A DNA stretch of 64,000 bases from Streptococcus mitis (GCF_013305725.1 NZ_CP047883.1:723001-787000); one strand, 5' to 3'. Shown: positions 50,722 through 60,087, numbered from the stretch's first letter. The notes: a model not told the origin generated them from the sequence alone. Made by a program: numbers and translations.

Positions 50722-51273
50722 ATGAACATTGATTGTATTTTAAACATAGATTGGGCAATGTACATTGATTGGTTATTGCGAATTTTACAGATTTCGACTT
50801 TTATAGGTGTAATTTTAAAAATTAGTTTTCAGAATAAGGCCTATATCAATAATATCGAAATTCAGGTAATTAAACCAATCGAATTTGATTCCTTACATAC
50901 GAGATTTCATCATATATATGAGTTTAAACATGATGAAAATGATAAACATTATAACCATTTGATTTTTTATCCAAAGGAAGTTGATATTGAAATTATAGAA
51001 TTTTATTCTTTAATCTATGATTCAAAAAGTAATCGTTTAGTTGATAATGATAAACTGCATACAGTTAAAAATTTAAAGAATTATACATGCTTATTGATTC
51101 ATACAAATTTACCAGAGAATATGCCTAGTTTAAGAATGAAATGGAAAACAAGTCAGGGTGAAATTGGCGAGTATACATTTTATAGTAATATGTATAATGG
51201 GAATGTGAATATCTCATCTTTCAAATATAAATTAACATTAAAGAGGAAACTATTAGCACTTTTTGGACTATAG
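50722..51273 (+). CDS. hypothetical protein with one N-terminal membrane segment
   Basis: 183 residues from the ATG at 50722 (a TTG at 50689 in frame is possible). One membrane helix near residues 13-33 (WLLRILQISTFIGVILKI), then ~150 residues with mixed strand character and many aromatic residues. I recognise no family or catalytic motif. It is AT-richer than rpsP and rimM and sits between khpA and rimM together with a hydrolase gene. It looks like an accessory insertion into a conserved operon neighbourhood. Confidence 0.55.
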   Translation: MNIDCILNIDWAMYIDWLLRILQISTFIGVILKISFQNKAYINNIEIQVIKPIEFDSLHTRFHHIYEFKHDENDKHYNHLIFYPKEVDIEIIEFYSLIYDSKSNRLVDNDKLHTVKNLKNYTCLLIHTNLPENMPSLRMKWKTSQGEIGEYTFYSNMYNGNVNISSFKYKLTLKRKLLALFGL

Positions 51274-51300
51274 CGACCCCTCTATGTATCTTCCTCCAAC

Positions 51301-51329
51301 TTGAGAAAATCCTTGGAACGTGTTAAAAT
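51301..51329 (+). promoter_or_regulatory. promoter of the alpha/beta hydrolase gene
   Basis: TTGAGA, a 17-bp spacer and TAAAAT preceded by TGT. Confidence 0.6.
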
Positions 51330-51380
51330 AAAGGATAAGGATTTTTAATAATTCATTATATAGAACGAGTGGATTTCTTT

Positions 51381-52169
51381 ATGAAGAGGATTGAAGTATC
51401 TACAGAAATTGGTAGTCTCTCTGTTACTTATCAAAAGCAAAAGAAAATGCTAGTTTGTTTAAGTGGCGCAGGTTTGCTACCAAGTTATGAAAATTTTTCA
51501 CTTATACTTGAAAAACTTCCTCCTACAATTGGTTATTTGACTATTGATTTTCCGAACACAGGTAGGAGTCCGATGAATGACCAAGCTGGAAAAAATCTGG
51601 ATAATCTTGCAGATGCAGTTTATGAAGTACTTGAAGAATTGGCGATTTCTGAATATATACTTTGTGTACATAGTTTGAGTGGAATTTTAGCTTGTAAATT
51701 GCTCAAGAAACCAATTAAGTGTCAGGCTTTAGTAGCAATTGAACCGACAACTAAAAACGTCATGTTTGCTGATTTTTCAGAAAATTCTTATCCAGAAATG
51801 GAAGAGCAGATGAGGCTGATTGACGAGTGTGGTCCTGAACTTTATTTTAAGAACTTAACTCAAGCAACATTTAGACCTGAAATTAATAAAGAAATCTGGG
51901 AAATAATGCAGGGAAAAGGCTCAGAGTTGGAAAATCAAGATCCAGGATTTCAAATATCTGGAGAGATTACTGAGGAAGATTTTGAGAATTTGTCGATAGA
52001 AACTTGTACCCCTGTATTTATTTTTTGTCAGCCTTATAGAGAAAAAGAGTACAGAGAATCAGAATATTGGACTTCCAATACTAAACTCATTTTAGGAGGG
52101 AATCACCATTATTTACAATGGTCAGAATCAGAAAAAATTGCGACTATTATTCGAGAATTGTTAGAATAA
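51381..52169 (+). CDS. alpha/beta hydrolase-fold protein
   Basis: 262 residues from the ATG at 51381 (a GTG at 51369 in frame is also possible). It has the hydrolase layout: oxyanion region LVCLSGAGLLPSYENF, a strand IGYLTIDFPNTGRSP, the nucleophile elbow ILCVHSLSGILAC (serine), an acidic region around TPVFIFCQP, and the C-terminal histidine in GNHHYLQWSE. The elbow lacks both usual glycines (V-H-S-L-S). The substrate is unknown. It is probably cotranscribed with rimM, 30 bases downstream. Confidence 0.75.
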   Translation: MKRIEVSTEIGSLSVTYQKQKKMLVCLSGAGLLPSYENFSLILEKLPPTIGYLTIDFPNTGRSPMNDQAGKNLDNLADAVYEVLEELAISEYILCVHSLSGILACKLLKKPIKCQALVAIEPTTKNVMFADFSENSYPEMEEQMRLIDECGPELYFKNLTQATFRPEINKEIWEIMQGKGSELENQDPGFQISGEITEEDFENLSIETCTPVFIFCQPYREKEYRESEYWTSNTKLILGGNHHYLQWSESEKIATIIRELLE

Positions 52170-52199
52170 GATGGATAGAAATAAAGTACAGGAGACAAG

Positions 52200-52718
52200 A
52201 TGAACTACTTTAATGTTGGGAAAATCGTCAATACGCAAGGATTGCAGGGTGAGATGCGAGTCTTGTCTGTGACGGATTTTGCAGAAGAACGGTTTAAAAA
52301 AGGTACTGAGCTGGCTTTGTTTGATGAAAAAGATCAGTTTGTTCAAACAGTGACCATCGCTAGCCACCGTAAACAGAAGAACTTTGACATTATTAAATTC
52401 AAAGATATGTACCATATCAACGCTATCGAAAAGTACAAGGGATACAGTCTCAAGGTTGCTGAGGAAGATTTAAACGATTTAGATGATGGTGAATTTTATT
52501 ATCACGAGATTATCGGTTTGGAAGTCTATGAGGGTGATAATTTGATTGGAACCATCAAGGAAATCCTACAACCAGGTGCCAACGATGTCTGGGTAGTCAA
52601 GCGAAAAGGTAAACGTGACTTGCTCTTGCCTTATATCCCACCAGTAGTTCTCAATGTTGATATTCCAAATAACCGCGTCGATGTGGAAATCTTAGAAGGG
52701 TTAGACGATGAAGATTAA
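52200..52718 (+). CDS. rimM: ribosome maturation factor RimM
   Basis: 172 residues. The N-terminal RimM domain ([20 protein letters not shown]) and C-terminal PRC-barrel ([20 protein letters not shown]) are present; [14 protein letters not shown] is a conserved end motif. It assists 16S processing and S19 assembly into the 30S head. It overlaps trmD by eleven bases. Confidence 0.95.
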   Translation: MNYFNVGKIVNTQGLQGEMRVLSVTDFAEERFKKGTELALFDEKDQFVQTVTIASHRKQKNFDIIKFKDMYHINAIEKYKGYSLKVAEEDLNDLDDGEFYYHEIIGLEVYEGDNLIGTIKEILQPGANDVWVVKRKGKRDLLLPYIPPVVLNVDIPNNRVDVEILEGLDDED

Positions 52719-53427
52719 TATTTTAACCCTTTTTCCAGAGATGTTTTCTCCGCTAGAGCACTCAATCGTTGGAAAGGCACGTGAAAAAGGGCTCTTGGAT
52801 ATCCAGTATCATAATTTTCGAGAATATGCTGAAAAGGCCCGCCATGTCGACGATGAGCCCTACGGAGGCGGTCAGGGGATGTTGCTCCGAGCGCAACCTA
52901 TTTTCGATGCCTTTGATGCTATTGAAAAGAAAAATCCGCGCGTCATTCTCCTCGATCCTGCTGGAAAGCGGTTCGATCAGGCTTATGCTGAGGATTTGGC
53001 TCAAGAGGAAGAGCTAATCTTTATCTGTGGGCACTATGAGGGTTATGATGAGCGAATTAAGACCTTGGTGACAGATGAGATCTCCCTGGGCGACTATGTC
53101 TTGACTGGTGGAGAGTTGGCGGCTATGACCATGATTGATGCTACGGTACGCCTGATTCCAGAAGTGATTGGCAAAGAGTCTAGCCACCAAGATGATAGTT
53201 TTTCTTCAGGCCTTCTTGAATACCCTCAGTACACACGTCCCTATGATTATCGAGGAATGGTCGTGCCAGATGTATTGATGAGCGGACACCATGAAAAGAT
53301 TCGTCAGTGGCGATTGTATGAGAGTTTAAAGAAAACCTACGAACGCAGACCGGATTTGCTTGAACATTATCAACTGACAGCAGAAGAAGAAAAAATGCTG
53401 GCAGAAATTAAAGAAAACAAAGAATAA
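52708..53427 (+). CDS. trmD: tRNA (guanine-N1)-methyltransferase TrmD
   Basis: 239 residues, a SPOUT-class enzyme methylating G37 of tRNAs. The trefoil knot residues are visible as [12 protein letters not shown] and [17 protein letters not shown], with [13 protein letters not shown] in the N-terminal part. An essential gene. It is coupled to rimM by an 11-base overlap and followed 11 bases later by an ATP-cone gene. Confidence 0.96.
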   Translation: MKINILTLFPEMFSPLEHSIVGKAREKGLLDIQYHNFREYAEKARHVDDEPYGGGQGMLLRAQPIFDAFDAIEKKNPRVILLDPAGKRFDQAYAEDLAQEEELIFICGHYEGYDERIKTLVTDEISLGDYVLTGGELAAMTMIDATVRLIPEVIGKESSHQDDSFSSGLLEYPQYTRPYDYRGMVVPDVLMSGHHEKIRQWRLYESLKKTYERRPDLLEHYQLTAEEEKMLAEIKENKE

Positions 53428-53438
53428 AGGAGATACCT

Positions 53439-53777
53439 ATGCAAGTAATCAAACGTGATGGAGAAATTGCTGAATTTAATCCAGATAAGATTTACCAAGC
53501 TATCTTAAAAGCAGCCCAGACTGTCTATGTATTAACAGATGATTTGCGTCAAAACCTTGCACAAGTCACTAAGAAAGTGGTTTTGGATTTGGAAGAGGCC
53601 AAGGTGGAACGTGCTACCATCAGCATGATTCAGTCTATGGTTGAACATCGTCTACTGGGTGCAGGTTACATTACCATTGCAGAACACTACATTTCCTATC
53701 GTCTACAACGTGACTTGGAAAGAAGTGGTTATGGAGACCATATCGCTGTTCATTTACATTTTGAACAAATTCGCTAA
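53439..53777 (+). CDS. stand-alone ATP-cone domain protein
   Basis: 112 residues, nearly all ATP-cone: MQVIKRDGEIAEFNPDKIYQAILKAA at the start, then VERATISMIQSMVEHRLL and the IAEHYISYRLQRDLER helix. ATP-cones sense ATP/dATP and normally form the N-terminus of ribonucleotide reductases or part of NrdR. Here no reductase domain or zinc ribbon is attached. It may modulate a reductase in trans or be a relic of one. It is cotranscribed with trmD. Confidence 0.8.
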   Translation: MQVIKRDGEIAEFNPDKIYQAILKAAQTVYVLTDDLRQNLAQVTKKVVLDLEEAKVERATISMIQSMVEHRLLGAGYITIAEHYISYRLQRDLERSGYGDHIAVHLHFEQIR

Positions 53778-53806
53778 GAAAAAGAGTGGGATGAAGCAAC
53801 TACATC

Positions 53807-54127
53807 TCACTCTTTCTTAAATCTATTTTTTTGAGCTGTTTGGACAGTTGAAGGGACAAATCGCAGGCGTTGAATATCGCTTATGCGGATAATACGGCTT
53901 ACATTTTTAGCAAAATTTTTCACTATAATTTGCTGGCGTTGCTGATCGTATTTGATGATGTCACCTGTAAAACTTGTCTCTGACAAGATAAGGTGAACAG
54001 CGGTTTGTTTCTGGATAGCCTCTTCAATAGTGGCTGTAAGGGAGTTGCTTTCAGTATGGTCAGGTTGATCATGTCCATTTAAAAAGTCATGTATTTTATC
54101 TAGAACTTGCTGGAATTTATGTCTCAT
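53807..54127 (-). CDS. hypothetical protein with Sm/YolD-like segment
   Basis: 106 residues. It has a helical, acidic N-terminus (KFQQVLDKIHDFLNG), then a small beta-rich part (VHLILSETSFTGDIIKYDQQ and IRISDIQRLRFV) that resembles Sm-like or YolD-like folds, and a basic tail. A good ribosome binding site (GGGAGG) precedes the ATG. Convergent with the ATP-cone gene. Function unknown; the fold suggestion is tentative. Confidence 0.6.
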   Translation of the reverse strand: MRHKFQQVLDKIHDFLNGHDQPDHTESNSLTATIEEAIQKQTAVHLILSETSFTGDIIKYDQQRQQIIVKNFAKNVSRIIRISDIQRLRFVPSTVQTAQKNRFKKE

Positions 54128-54225
54128 AGTGGCCTCCCTTCTTTTATATCAATATTATATAAAATTTTCCTAAAATCTACAAGATTTTACGAATAAACTA
54201 ATGAAAGCTAAAAAAGGAGAAGAAA

Positions 54226-54441
54226 ATGGCAGAATTTACATTTGAAATCGAAGAGCACTTGTTGACTCTTTCTGAAAACGAAAAAGGTTGGACCAAGGAA
54301 ATCAACCGTGTGAGCTTTAATGGTGCTCCTGCAAAGTTTGATATTCGTGCTTGGAGTCCAGATCATACTAAAATGGGCAAAGGGATTACTCTCTCCAATG
54401 AAGAATTTCAAACGATGGTGGATGCCTTTAAAGGCAATTAA
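54226..54441 (+). CDS. ydbC: YdbC/PC4-like ssDNA-binding protein
   Basis: 71 residues. The sequence FEIEEHLLTLSENEKGWTKEINRVSFNGAPAKFDIRAWSPDHTKMGKGITLSNEEF matches YdbC-type proteins, whose Lactococcus member has a PC4-like fold and binds single-stranded DNA. AAAGGAGAA precedes the ATG. A small monocistronic gene closed by a strong hairpin. Confidence 0.83.
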   Translation: MAEFTFEIEEHLLTLSENEKGWTKEINRVSFNGAPAKFDIRAWSPDHTKMGKGITLSNEEFQTMVDAFKGN

Positions 54442-54455
54442 GTTTTCAAAATGAA

Positions 54456-54496
54456 AGAAAAGGATATTGAGTCATGACAACTCGATATCCTTTTTT
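54456..54496. terminator. bidirectional terminator between ydbC and bioY
   Basis: AAAGGATATTGAGT / ACTCGATATCCTTTTTT with a short loop. A tail is present on both strands. Confidence 0.88.
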
Positions 54497-55031
54497 AGTT
54501 AGCAAAGTAAGCCTGATTTTTAAGGCGTTGAAGTAATGGACGGCTAATAAAACTAATAGCAATAATTTTACCAAGGTCTGGGATGATAAAGGGAAATACC
54601 CCCACAATAAGAGCTTTTTCAAATGCCATTCCAGCTAGGAAATGTAAGCTGAGAATCCCTCCGACAAAGACAAGGGCATCACCCAAGAGGTTTGCAAGAA
54701 AAATATTGACAATCCCACTCTTGCTGTTGGTTAGAGAGGAAGTAAGTCCAGAGTAAATGAGATAAAACCAAAGATAGCCTGCAGTGGGGCCAACTAAAGC
54801 CTGAAAACCAGCTCCACCTCCTGCAAAGACAGGAAGACCGATAGCACCTAGAAGAAGATAGAGTCCAACAGAAAGTACAGCCTCTCTCGGTCTGAAGACA
54901 GTAGCAATCAAGCCGATTGCAAAGTTTTGAAGAGTGAAGGGAACGGGTCCAATTGGAAGACTGATTTGTGCCAAAACAGCAATGAGAGCAGCCCCAATAG
55001 CAGGGATAGCATAAACGTGAGCTTTTTTCAA
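54495..55031 (-). CDS. bioY: biotin transporter BioY (ECF S component)
   Basis: 178 residues with six membrane segments. Family features are LAQISLPIGPVPFTLQNFAIGL near the N-terminus and the GAGFQALVGPTAGYLWFYLI block with the conserved GPTxGY. It captures biotin and works with the shared EcfA-EcfA'-EcfT energising module encoded elsewhere. A near-palindrome (55054-55071) overlaps its -10 box and may be an operator. Confidence 0.93.
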   Translation of the reverse strand: MKKAHVYAIPAIGAALIAVLAQISLPIGPVPFTLQNFAIGLIATVFRPREAVLSVGLYLLLGAIGLPVFAGGGAGFQALVGPTAGYLWFYLIYSGLTSSLTNSKSGIVNIFLANLLGDALVFVGGILSLHFLAGMAFEKALIVGVFPFIIPDLGKIIAISFISRPLLQRLKNQAYFAN

Positions 55032-55064
55032 AATAGTTAACCTCTTTTCTGATGTATAGTAACT

Positions 55065-55092
55065 ATTATACTCGTAGAGGAATTATTGTCAA
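55065..55092 (-). promoter_or_regulatory. bioY promoter
   Basis: Reverse strand TTGACA, a 16-bp spacer and TATAAT. The -10 lies inside a near-palindrome, GTATAGTAACTATTATAC (55054-55071, 14 of 18 bases symmetric). Confidence 0.7.
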
Positions 55093-55183
55093 CCTATTTA
55101 TAAACTCAAGGTAACAAAAACTGTAACGGCCGATTTTGCTCACTAGTTAAGTTGGATAATTGTTTTGTAGATTTGTAAGACAT

Positions 55184-55222
55184 TAAAAAAAGAAGCAGAC
55201 ACATTTGTATCAGCTTCTTTTG
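55184..55222 (-). terminator. gor terminator
   Basis: On the reverse strand AAAAGAAGC / GCTTCTTTT arms close a ~15-base partly paired loop, followed by a T run. Confidence 0.8.
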
Positions 55223-55228
55223 TTTCGA

Positions 55229-56575
55229 TTAACGCATGGTTACAAATTCTTCGGATGCAGTTGGGTGAATCGCCACAGTTGCGTCAAAGTCAGCCTTGGT
55301 TGCTCCCATTTTGATAGCAACAGCAAATCCTTGAATCATTTCATCAACGCCGTAGCCAATTCCATGAAGTCCGACAACTTTTTCTTCTGAACCAGCTGTG
55401 ATCAATTTGAAACGGGATTCTTGTCTATTGCTAGTAACGGCAGAGTACATAGATGCAAAGCTTGATTTGTAAACCTTGATTTGGTCTTGACCATATTCTT
55501 TGATAGCTTGTTCTTCTGTCAAACCAACAGTTCCGATAGCAGGGTGTGAAAAGACGACAGTTGGAATAGTTGAGTAGTCCATTTTAGCAGTAGTTTTTCC
55601 GTTAAAGAGACGTTCAGATAGGGTACGCCCAGCCTTGATTGCAACTGGAGTCAGTTCTTTCTCTCCCGTTACATCACCTAGAGCGTAGATTTCCTCAACA
55701 ACAGTATTTTGGTATTCATCCACTTGGATAAAGCCACGTTCGTTCAGAGTTACTCCAGCTTTTTCAAGTTGCAAGCCCTTAACGTTTGGACGGCGACCAG
55801 TAGCCCAGATAACTTGACTAGCTGTGTGACTAGTACCATCCTCGAAATGAATGGTAATGCCATCAGTAGTTTTTTCTAACTTGACAGGGACTTTGTGAGT
55901 ATGAAGTGGCAAGTTTGTTCTTTCCATTTCCTTTACCAGACCTTCAACGATGTAAGAATCAAAACTACGTAAAGGACGATCACGACGAACAAAGAGGTCT
56001 GTCTTGACACCAAAGGTGTGGAGTACTCCAGCCAATTCAACGGCGATATAACCCGCGCCTAGAATAGCAACTGACTCTGGTAATCCTTCCCAAGCAAATA
56101 CATCATCAGAAGAGCCACCTAGCTCAGCACCAGGAATATTTGGAATACTTGGATGGGCACCAGTAGCAATCACGATATGTTTAGCACGAATCAGTTCACC
56201 ATTTACGCTGACAGTATGAGAATCTACAAATTCAGCATGGCCTTCAATCAAGTCTACTCCGTTGCGTTTAAAACTGCCATCATAAGAAGAACGAGCACGA
56301 TCAATATAGGCTTCACGATTGCGACGTAGGGTAGCAAAGTCAAAGTTAAGATCAGTAGTCTTAAAGCCGTAGTCTTCTCCAAATTGATGGAAAGTCTCAG
56401 CGATTTGCGCCCCGTACCACATGATTTTTTTAGGAACACAACCGACGTTGACACAGGTTCCACCTAATTTCTTTTCCTCAATAACGGCCGCTTTGGCTCC
56501 GTGTTCACCAGCACGGTTCATGGTAGCAATTCCTCCGCTACCTCCACCGATAGCAATGATATCGTATTCTCTCAT
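55229..56575 (-). CDS. gor: glutathione-disulfide reductase
   Basis: 448 residues, FAD flavoenzyme. The FAD motif is [15 protein letters not shown], the redox-active disulfide is [16 protein letters not shown] (Cys about 41 and 46), the NADPH motif is [12 protein letters not shown], and the C-terminal catalytic block is [10 protein letters not shown]. It keeps imported glutathione reduced. An AAAGGAGTT ribosome binding site precedes the ATG. Confidence 0.95.
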   Translation of the reverse strand: MREYDIIAIGGGSGGIATMNRAGEHGAKAAVIEEKKLGGTCVNVGCVPKKIMWYGAQIAETFHQFGEDYGFKTTDLNFDFATLRRNREAYIDRARSSYDGSFKRNGVDLIEGHAEFVDSHTVSVNGELIRAKHIVIATGAHPSIPNIPGAELGGSSDDVFAWEGLPESVAILGAGYIAVELAGVLHTFGVKTDLFVRRDRPLRSFDSYIVEGLVKEMERTNLPLHTHKVPVKLEKTTDGITIHFEDGTSHTASQVIWATGRRPNVKGLQLEKAGVTLNERGFIQVDEYQNTVVEEIYALGDVTGEKELTPVAIKAGRTLSERLFNGKTTAKMDYSTIPTVVFSHPAIGTVGLTEEQAIKEYGQDQIKVYKSSFASMYSAVTSNRQESRFKLITAGSEEKVVGLHGIGYGVDEMIQGFAVAIKMGATKADFDATVAIHPTASEEFVTMR

Positions 56576-56866
56576 TGAAAACTCCTTTATACTCTGTGAA
56601 ATAGTAGAGTGTCATTTTTTGATAGTCATATTCTATCTTTTTTTTGATTTGATTGCAAAAATCTGCTACGTTCAAAAAAATTAAAGAAAAGGCTTGCAAA
56701 AAGGAAAAATAAAGTGTATTATATAACTAGTACAATGACAAAAAATAAAATCCGAACAATAATTAAATCCTGAAATGTCATTATTTCGTTCTGAACTGTT
56801 ATTGTTTTAAATTGATAATTTTTGTATAATATTGTTAAGAACTTTAAATCAAAAAGGAGTTTCATT
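56576..56866. other. divergent promoter region between gor and the MacAB-like operon
   Basis: About 290 AT-rich bases. It holds a promoter for the rightward operon (TTGTTT 56802, 17 bp, TATAAT 56825). A second set (TTGCAA 56693, then TATTATATAAC) may also initiate rightward. No gene is supported. Confidence 0.55.
56802..56830 (+). promoter_or_regulatory. promoter of the MacAB-like exporter operon
   Basis: TTGTTT (56802-56807), a 17-bp spacer and TATAAT (56825-56830), 37 bases before the adaptor gene. Confidence 0.65.
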
Positions 56867-58072
56867 ATGAAGAAGAATGGTAAAGCTAAAAAGTGGCAAT
56901 TGTATGCAGCAATCGGTGCTGCCAGTGTAGTTGTATTAGGTGCTGGGGGGATTTTGCTCTTTAGACAACCATCTCAGACCACGGTAAAAGATGAGCCTAC
57001 TCATCTTGTTGTTGCCAAGGAAGGAAGCGTGGAGTCCTCTGTTTTATTGTCAGGGACAGTAACAGCAAAAAATGAACAATATGTTTATTTTGATGCTAGT
57101 AAGGGAGATTTAGATGAAATCCTTGTTTCTGTGGGTGATAAGGTCAGCGAAGGACAGGCTTTAGTCAAGTACAGTAGTTCAGAAGCCCAGGCGGCCTATG
57201 ATTCAGCTAGCCGAGCAGTAGCTAAGGCAGATCGTCATATCAATGAACTCAATCAAGCACGAAATGAAGCTGCTTCAGCTCCGGCTCCACAGTTGCCAAC
57301 GCCAGCAGGAGGCGAAGGAGCTGCAGGGCAAACTCCAGCTCCAGTCTCAGGAAATGCAGTGTCATCTATTGATGCACAACTAGGTGATGCTCGTGATGCT
57401 CGTGCAGATGCAGCAGCACAATTAAGCAAGGCTCAAAGTCAGTTGGATGCAATGACGGTTCTCAGTACCTTAGAGGGAACTGTGGTCGAAGTCAACCGTA
57501 ATGTTTCTAAATCTCCAACTGGAGCTAGCCAGGTGGTAGTTCATGTCGTTAGCAATGAAAACTTGCAAGTTAAGGGGGAACTATCTGAATATAACCTTGC
57601 CAACCTCTCTGTAGGACAAGAAGTAACCTTTACTTCTAAAGTTTACCAAGATAAGAGCTGGACCGGTAAGATTAGCTACATTTCTGACTACCCTAAAAAC
57701 AATGGTGAAGCAGCAAGTGCAGCTACTGCCGCAGCAGGTGGTAATTCTGGTTCTAAATATCCATATACCATCGATGTTACAAGTGAAATCGGTGACTTGA
57801 AACAAGGATTCTCAGTAAGTGTTGAGGTTAAGAATAAGAGTAAAGCTATTCTGGTTCCTTTAACAAGTGTTGTGACTGAAAATGATAAGAACTATGTCTG
57901 GGTACTTGACGAGCAGAAAAAGGCCAAGAAAGTGGAAGTTGGTTTGGGCAATGCTGATGCAGACAACCAAGAAATCACTTCAGGTCTGACAAATGGAGTC
58001 AAGGTCATCAGTAACCCAACGTCTTCTCTAGAGGAAGGAAAAGAGGTGAAGGCTGATGAAGCAACTAATTAG
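56867..58072 (+). CDS. MacA-like membrane-fusion adaptor of ABC exporter
   Basis: 401 residues from the ATG at 56867, behind AAAAAGGAG. One N-terminal membrane anchor (about 11-31), a lipoyl-like hairpin (VLLSGTVTAKNEQYVYFDASKGDLDEILV) and a helical hairpin (~100-205) interrupted by an Ala/Pro/Gly-rich loop (APAPQLPTPAGGEGAAGQTP). Beta-barrel and membrane-proximal domains follow. It matches the Spr0693-type adaptor of pneumococcus, which pairs with a MacB-like transporter. It overlaps the ATPase gene by 17 bases. Confidence 0.88.
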   Translation: MKKNGKAKKWQLYAAIGAASVVVLGAGGILLFRQPSQTTVKDEPTHLVVAKEGSVESSVLLSGTVTAKNEQYVYFDASKGDLDEILVSVGDKVSEGQALVKYSSSEAQAAYDSASRAVAKADRHINELNQARNEAASAPAPQLPTPAGGEGAAGQTPAPVSGNAVSSIDAQLGDARDARADAAAQLSKAQSQLDAMTVLSTLEGTVVEVNRNVSKSPTGASQVVVHVVSNENLQVKGELSEYNLANLSVGQEVTFTSKVYQDKSWTGKISYISDYPKNNGEAASAATAAAGGNSGSKYPYTIDVTSEIGDLKQGFSVSVEVKNKSKAILVPLTSVVTENDKNYVWVLDEQKKAKKVEVGLGNADADNQEITSGLTNGVKVISNPTSSLEEGKEVKADEATN

Positions 58073-58757
58073 TCTAAAAAATATCTGCAGAAGCTACCGT
58101 AACGGTGACCAAGAACTGCAGGTTCTCAAAAATATCAACCTAGAAGTGAATGAGGGTGAATTTGTTGCCATCATGGGACCATCCGGTTCAGGTAAGTCAA
58201 CCCTCATGAACACCATTGGGATGTTGGATACACCAACCAGTGGAGAGTATTATCTTGAAGGCCAAGAAGTGGCTGGACTTGGTGAAAAACAACTAGCCAA
58301 AGTTCGAAATCAAGAGATTGGATTTGTTTTTCAACAGTTCTTTCTCTTGTCTAAGCTTAATGCTCTTCAAAATGTAGAATTACCCTTAATTTACGCAGGA
58401 GTTTCGGCTTCAAAACGTCGCAAGTTAGCTGAGGAATATCTAGATAAGGTTGAATTGACTGAGCGTAGTCACCATTTACCTTCGGAATTATCTGGTGGTC
58501 AAAAGCAACGTGTCGCTATTGCGCGTGCCTTGGTAAACAATCCTTCTATTATCCTAGCGGACGAACCGACAGGAGCCTTGGATACCAAAACAGGTAATCA
58601 AATCATGCAACTATTGGTTGAACTAAATAAAGAAGGAACAACCATTATCATGGTAACGCATGAGCCTGAGATCGCTGCTTATGCCAAACGCCAGATTGTC
58701 ATTCGAGATGGAGTTATTTCATCTGATAGTGCTCAGTTAGAAAAGGAGGAAAACTAA
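58056..58757 (+). CDS. MacB-like ABC exporter ATPase
   Basis: 233 residues of the LolD/MacB ATPase type. Walker A is GPSGSGKST, the signature is LSGGQKQRVAIARAL, Walker B is IILADEPTGALD and the switch His is in TIIMVTHEPE. It begins inside the adaptor gene and ends one base before the permease gene. It corresponds to the Spr0694-type component of an adaptor-ATPase-permease system implicated in resistance to peptide antibiotics. Confidence 0.93.
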   Translation: MKQLISLKNICRSYRNGDQELQVLKNINLEVNEGEFVAIMGPSGSGKSTLMNTIGMLDTPTSGEYYLEGQEVAGLGEKQLAKVRNQEIGFVFQQFFLLSKLNALQNVELPLIYAGVSASKRRKLAEEYLDKVELTERSHHLPSELSGGQKQRVAIARALVNNPSIILADEPTGALDTKTGNQIMQLLVELNKEGTTIIMVTHEPEIAAYAKRQIVIRDGVISSDSAQLEKEEN

Positions 58758-58758
58758 G

Positions 58759-60018
58759 ATGCAGAATCTGAAATTTGCCTTTTCATCCATTATGGCCCAC
58801 AAGATGCGTTCTTTCTTAACCATGATTGGGATTGTTATCGGTGTTTCCTCAGTTGTTGTGATTATGGCTCTAGGTGATTCCATGTCTCGTCAGGTCAATA
58901 AAACCATGACCAAGTCACAGAAGAATATTCATGTTTTTTTCTCGCCAATTAAAAGTAAAGATGGTTCTTTTACCCAAAAACAATCAGCTTTGACAGTTTC
59001 TGGGAAAGAAGAGGAAGTTTTTGTTGAACCACCAAAACCTCAAGAAGCTTGGGTCAAGGAAGCTGCTAATCTCAAGGGAGTGGATAGCTACTATTTAACC
59101 AACTCGACGAATGTTACCTTAACCTATAAGGATAAAAAGGTCGAACACGCTAACATGACAGGTGGAAATGTCACTTATATGGATGCGGTCGAAAATGAAA
59201 TCATTGAAGGTCGTGGTCTTAGAGAGCAAGATTATAAAGATTTTGCAAGTGTGATTATCCTAGATGATGAACTAGCCAAGAGCCTTTTTGGTTCAGCAAA
59301 AGATGCACTCAATCAGATTGTTGAAGTAAATGAAATCAGCTACCGTGTTATTGGTGTCTATGAAAGTAAAGAAGCTAAGGCTGCAAAAACCTTTGGAGTC
59401 GGAGGACTACCAATTACGACTAATATTTCTCTTGCGGTCAATTTTAACACAGACGAGATTTCAAATATTGTCTTTCGTGTTAATGATACCAGCTTGAGCC
59501 AGACTTTGGGGCCAGAGTTGGCAAGAAGAATGACGGAGATTGCTGGTCTCCAACAAGGGGAGTATCAGGTAGCAGATGCAACAGAAGCCTTCAACGAAGT
59601 TCAACAAATGTTCGGCTTTATAACTACGATTATTAGTGCCATTGCGGGGATTTCCCTCTTTGTTGGTGGGACTGGTGTTATGAACATCATGCTGGTTTCG
59701 GTGACGGAGCGTACGCGTGAGATTGGTCTCCGTAAGGCTTTGGGTGCAACGCGTGCCAATATTTTAATTCAGTTTTTGATTGAATCCATGATTTTGACTT
59801 TGCTAGGCGGAGTTATTGGTCTAACCATTGCGACAGGCTTAACAGCTATAGCTGGTCTACTCTTGCAAGGATTGATAGCTGGTATAGAAGTAGGAGTGTC
59901 AATCCCGGTTGCCCTATTTAGTCTTGCAGTTTCGGCTAGCGTGGGTATGATTTTTGGTGTTTTGCCAGCCAACAAGGCATCGAAACTTGATCCAATTGAA
60001 GCTCTTCGTTATGAATAG
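58759..60018 (+). CDS. MacB/FtsX-like ABC exporter permease
   Basis: 419 residues: one N-terminal membrane helix (about 16-40, MRSFLTMIGIVIGVSSVVVIMALG), an extracellular domain of ~250 residues, and three C-terminal membrane helices (about 285-410) with the FtsX motif VTERTREIGLRKALGA. MacB-type transporters couple ATP use to movement of the extracellular domain. It is the last gene of the operon; a hairpin (CAAGATGG..CTATCTTG, 60028-60048) follows. Confidence 0.93.
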   Translation: MQNLKFAFSSIMAHKMRSFLTMIGIVIGVSSVVVIMALGDSMSRQVNKTMTKSQKNIHVFFSPIKSKDGSFTQKQSALTVSGKEEEVFVEPPKPQEAWVKEAANLKGVDSYYLTNSTNVTLTYKDKKVEHANMTGGNVTYMDAVENEIIEGRGLREQDYKDFASVIILDDELAKSLFGSAKDALNQIVEVNEISYRVIGVYESKEAKAAKTFGVGGLPITTNISLAVNFNTDEISNIVFRVNDTSLSQTLGPELARRMTEIAGLQQGEYQVADATEAFNEVQQMFGFITTIISAIAGISLFVGGTGVMNIMLVSVTERTREIGLRKALGATRANILIQFLIESMILTLLGGVIGLTIATGLTAIAGLLLQGLIAGIEVGVSIPVALFSLAVSASVGMIFGVLPANKASKLDPIEALRYE

Positions 60019-60025
60019 AATCAAC

Positions 60026-60056
60026 AAGATGGACACTCGTCTATCTTGTTTTTGTA
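60026..60056 (+). terminator. terminator after MacAB-like operon
   Basis: ACAAGATGG-ACACTCG-TCTATCTTGT stem with one mismatch, then TTTTTG. Confidence 0.65.
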
Positions 60057-60087
60057 TGGATTTCTCTATCGAAAATCACTAAAAATA

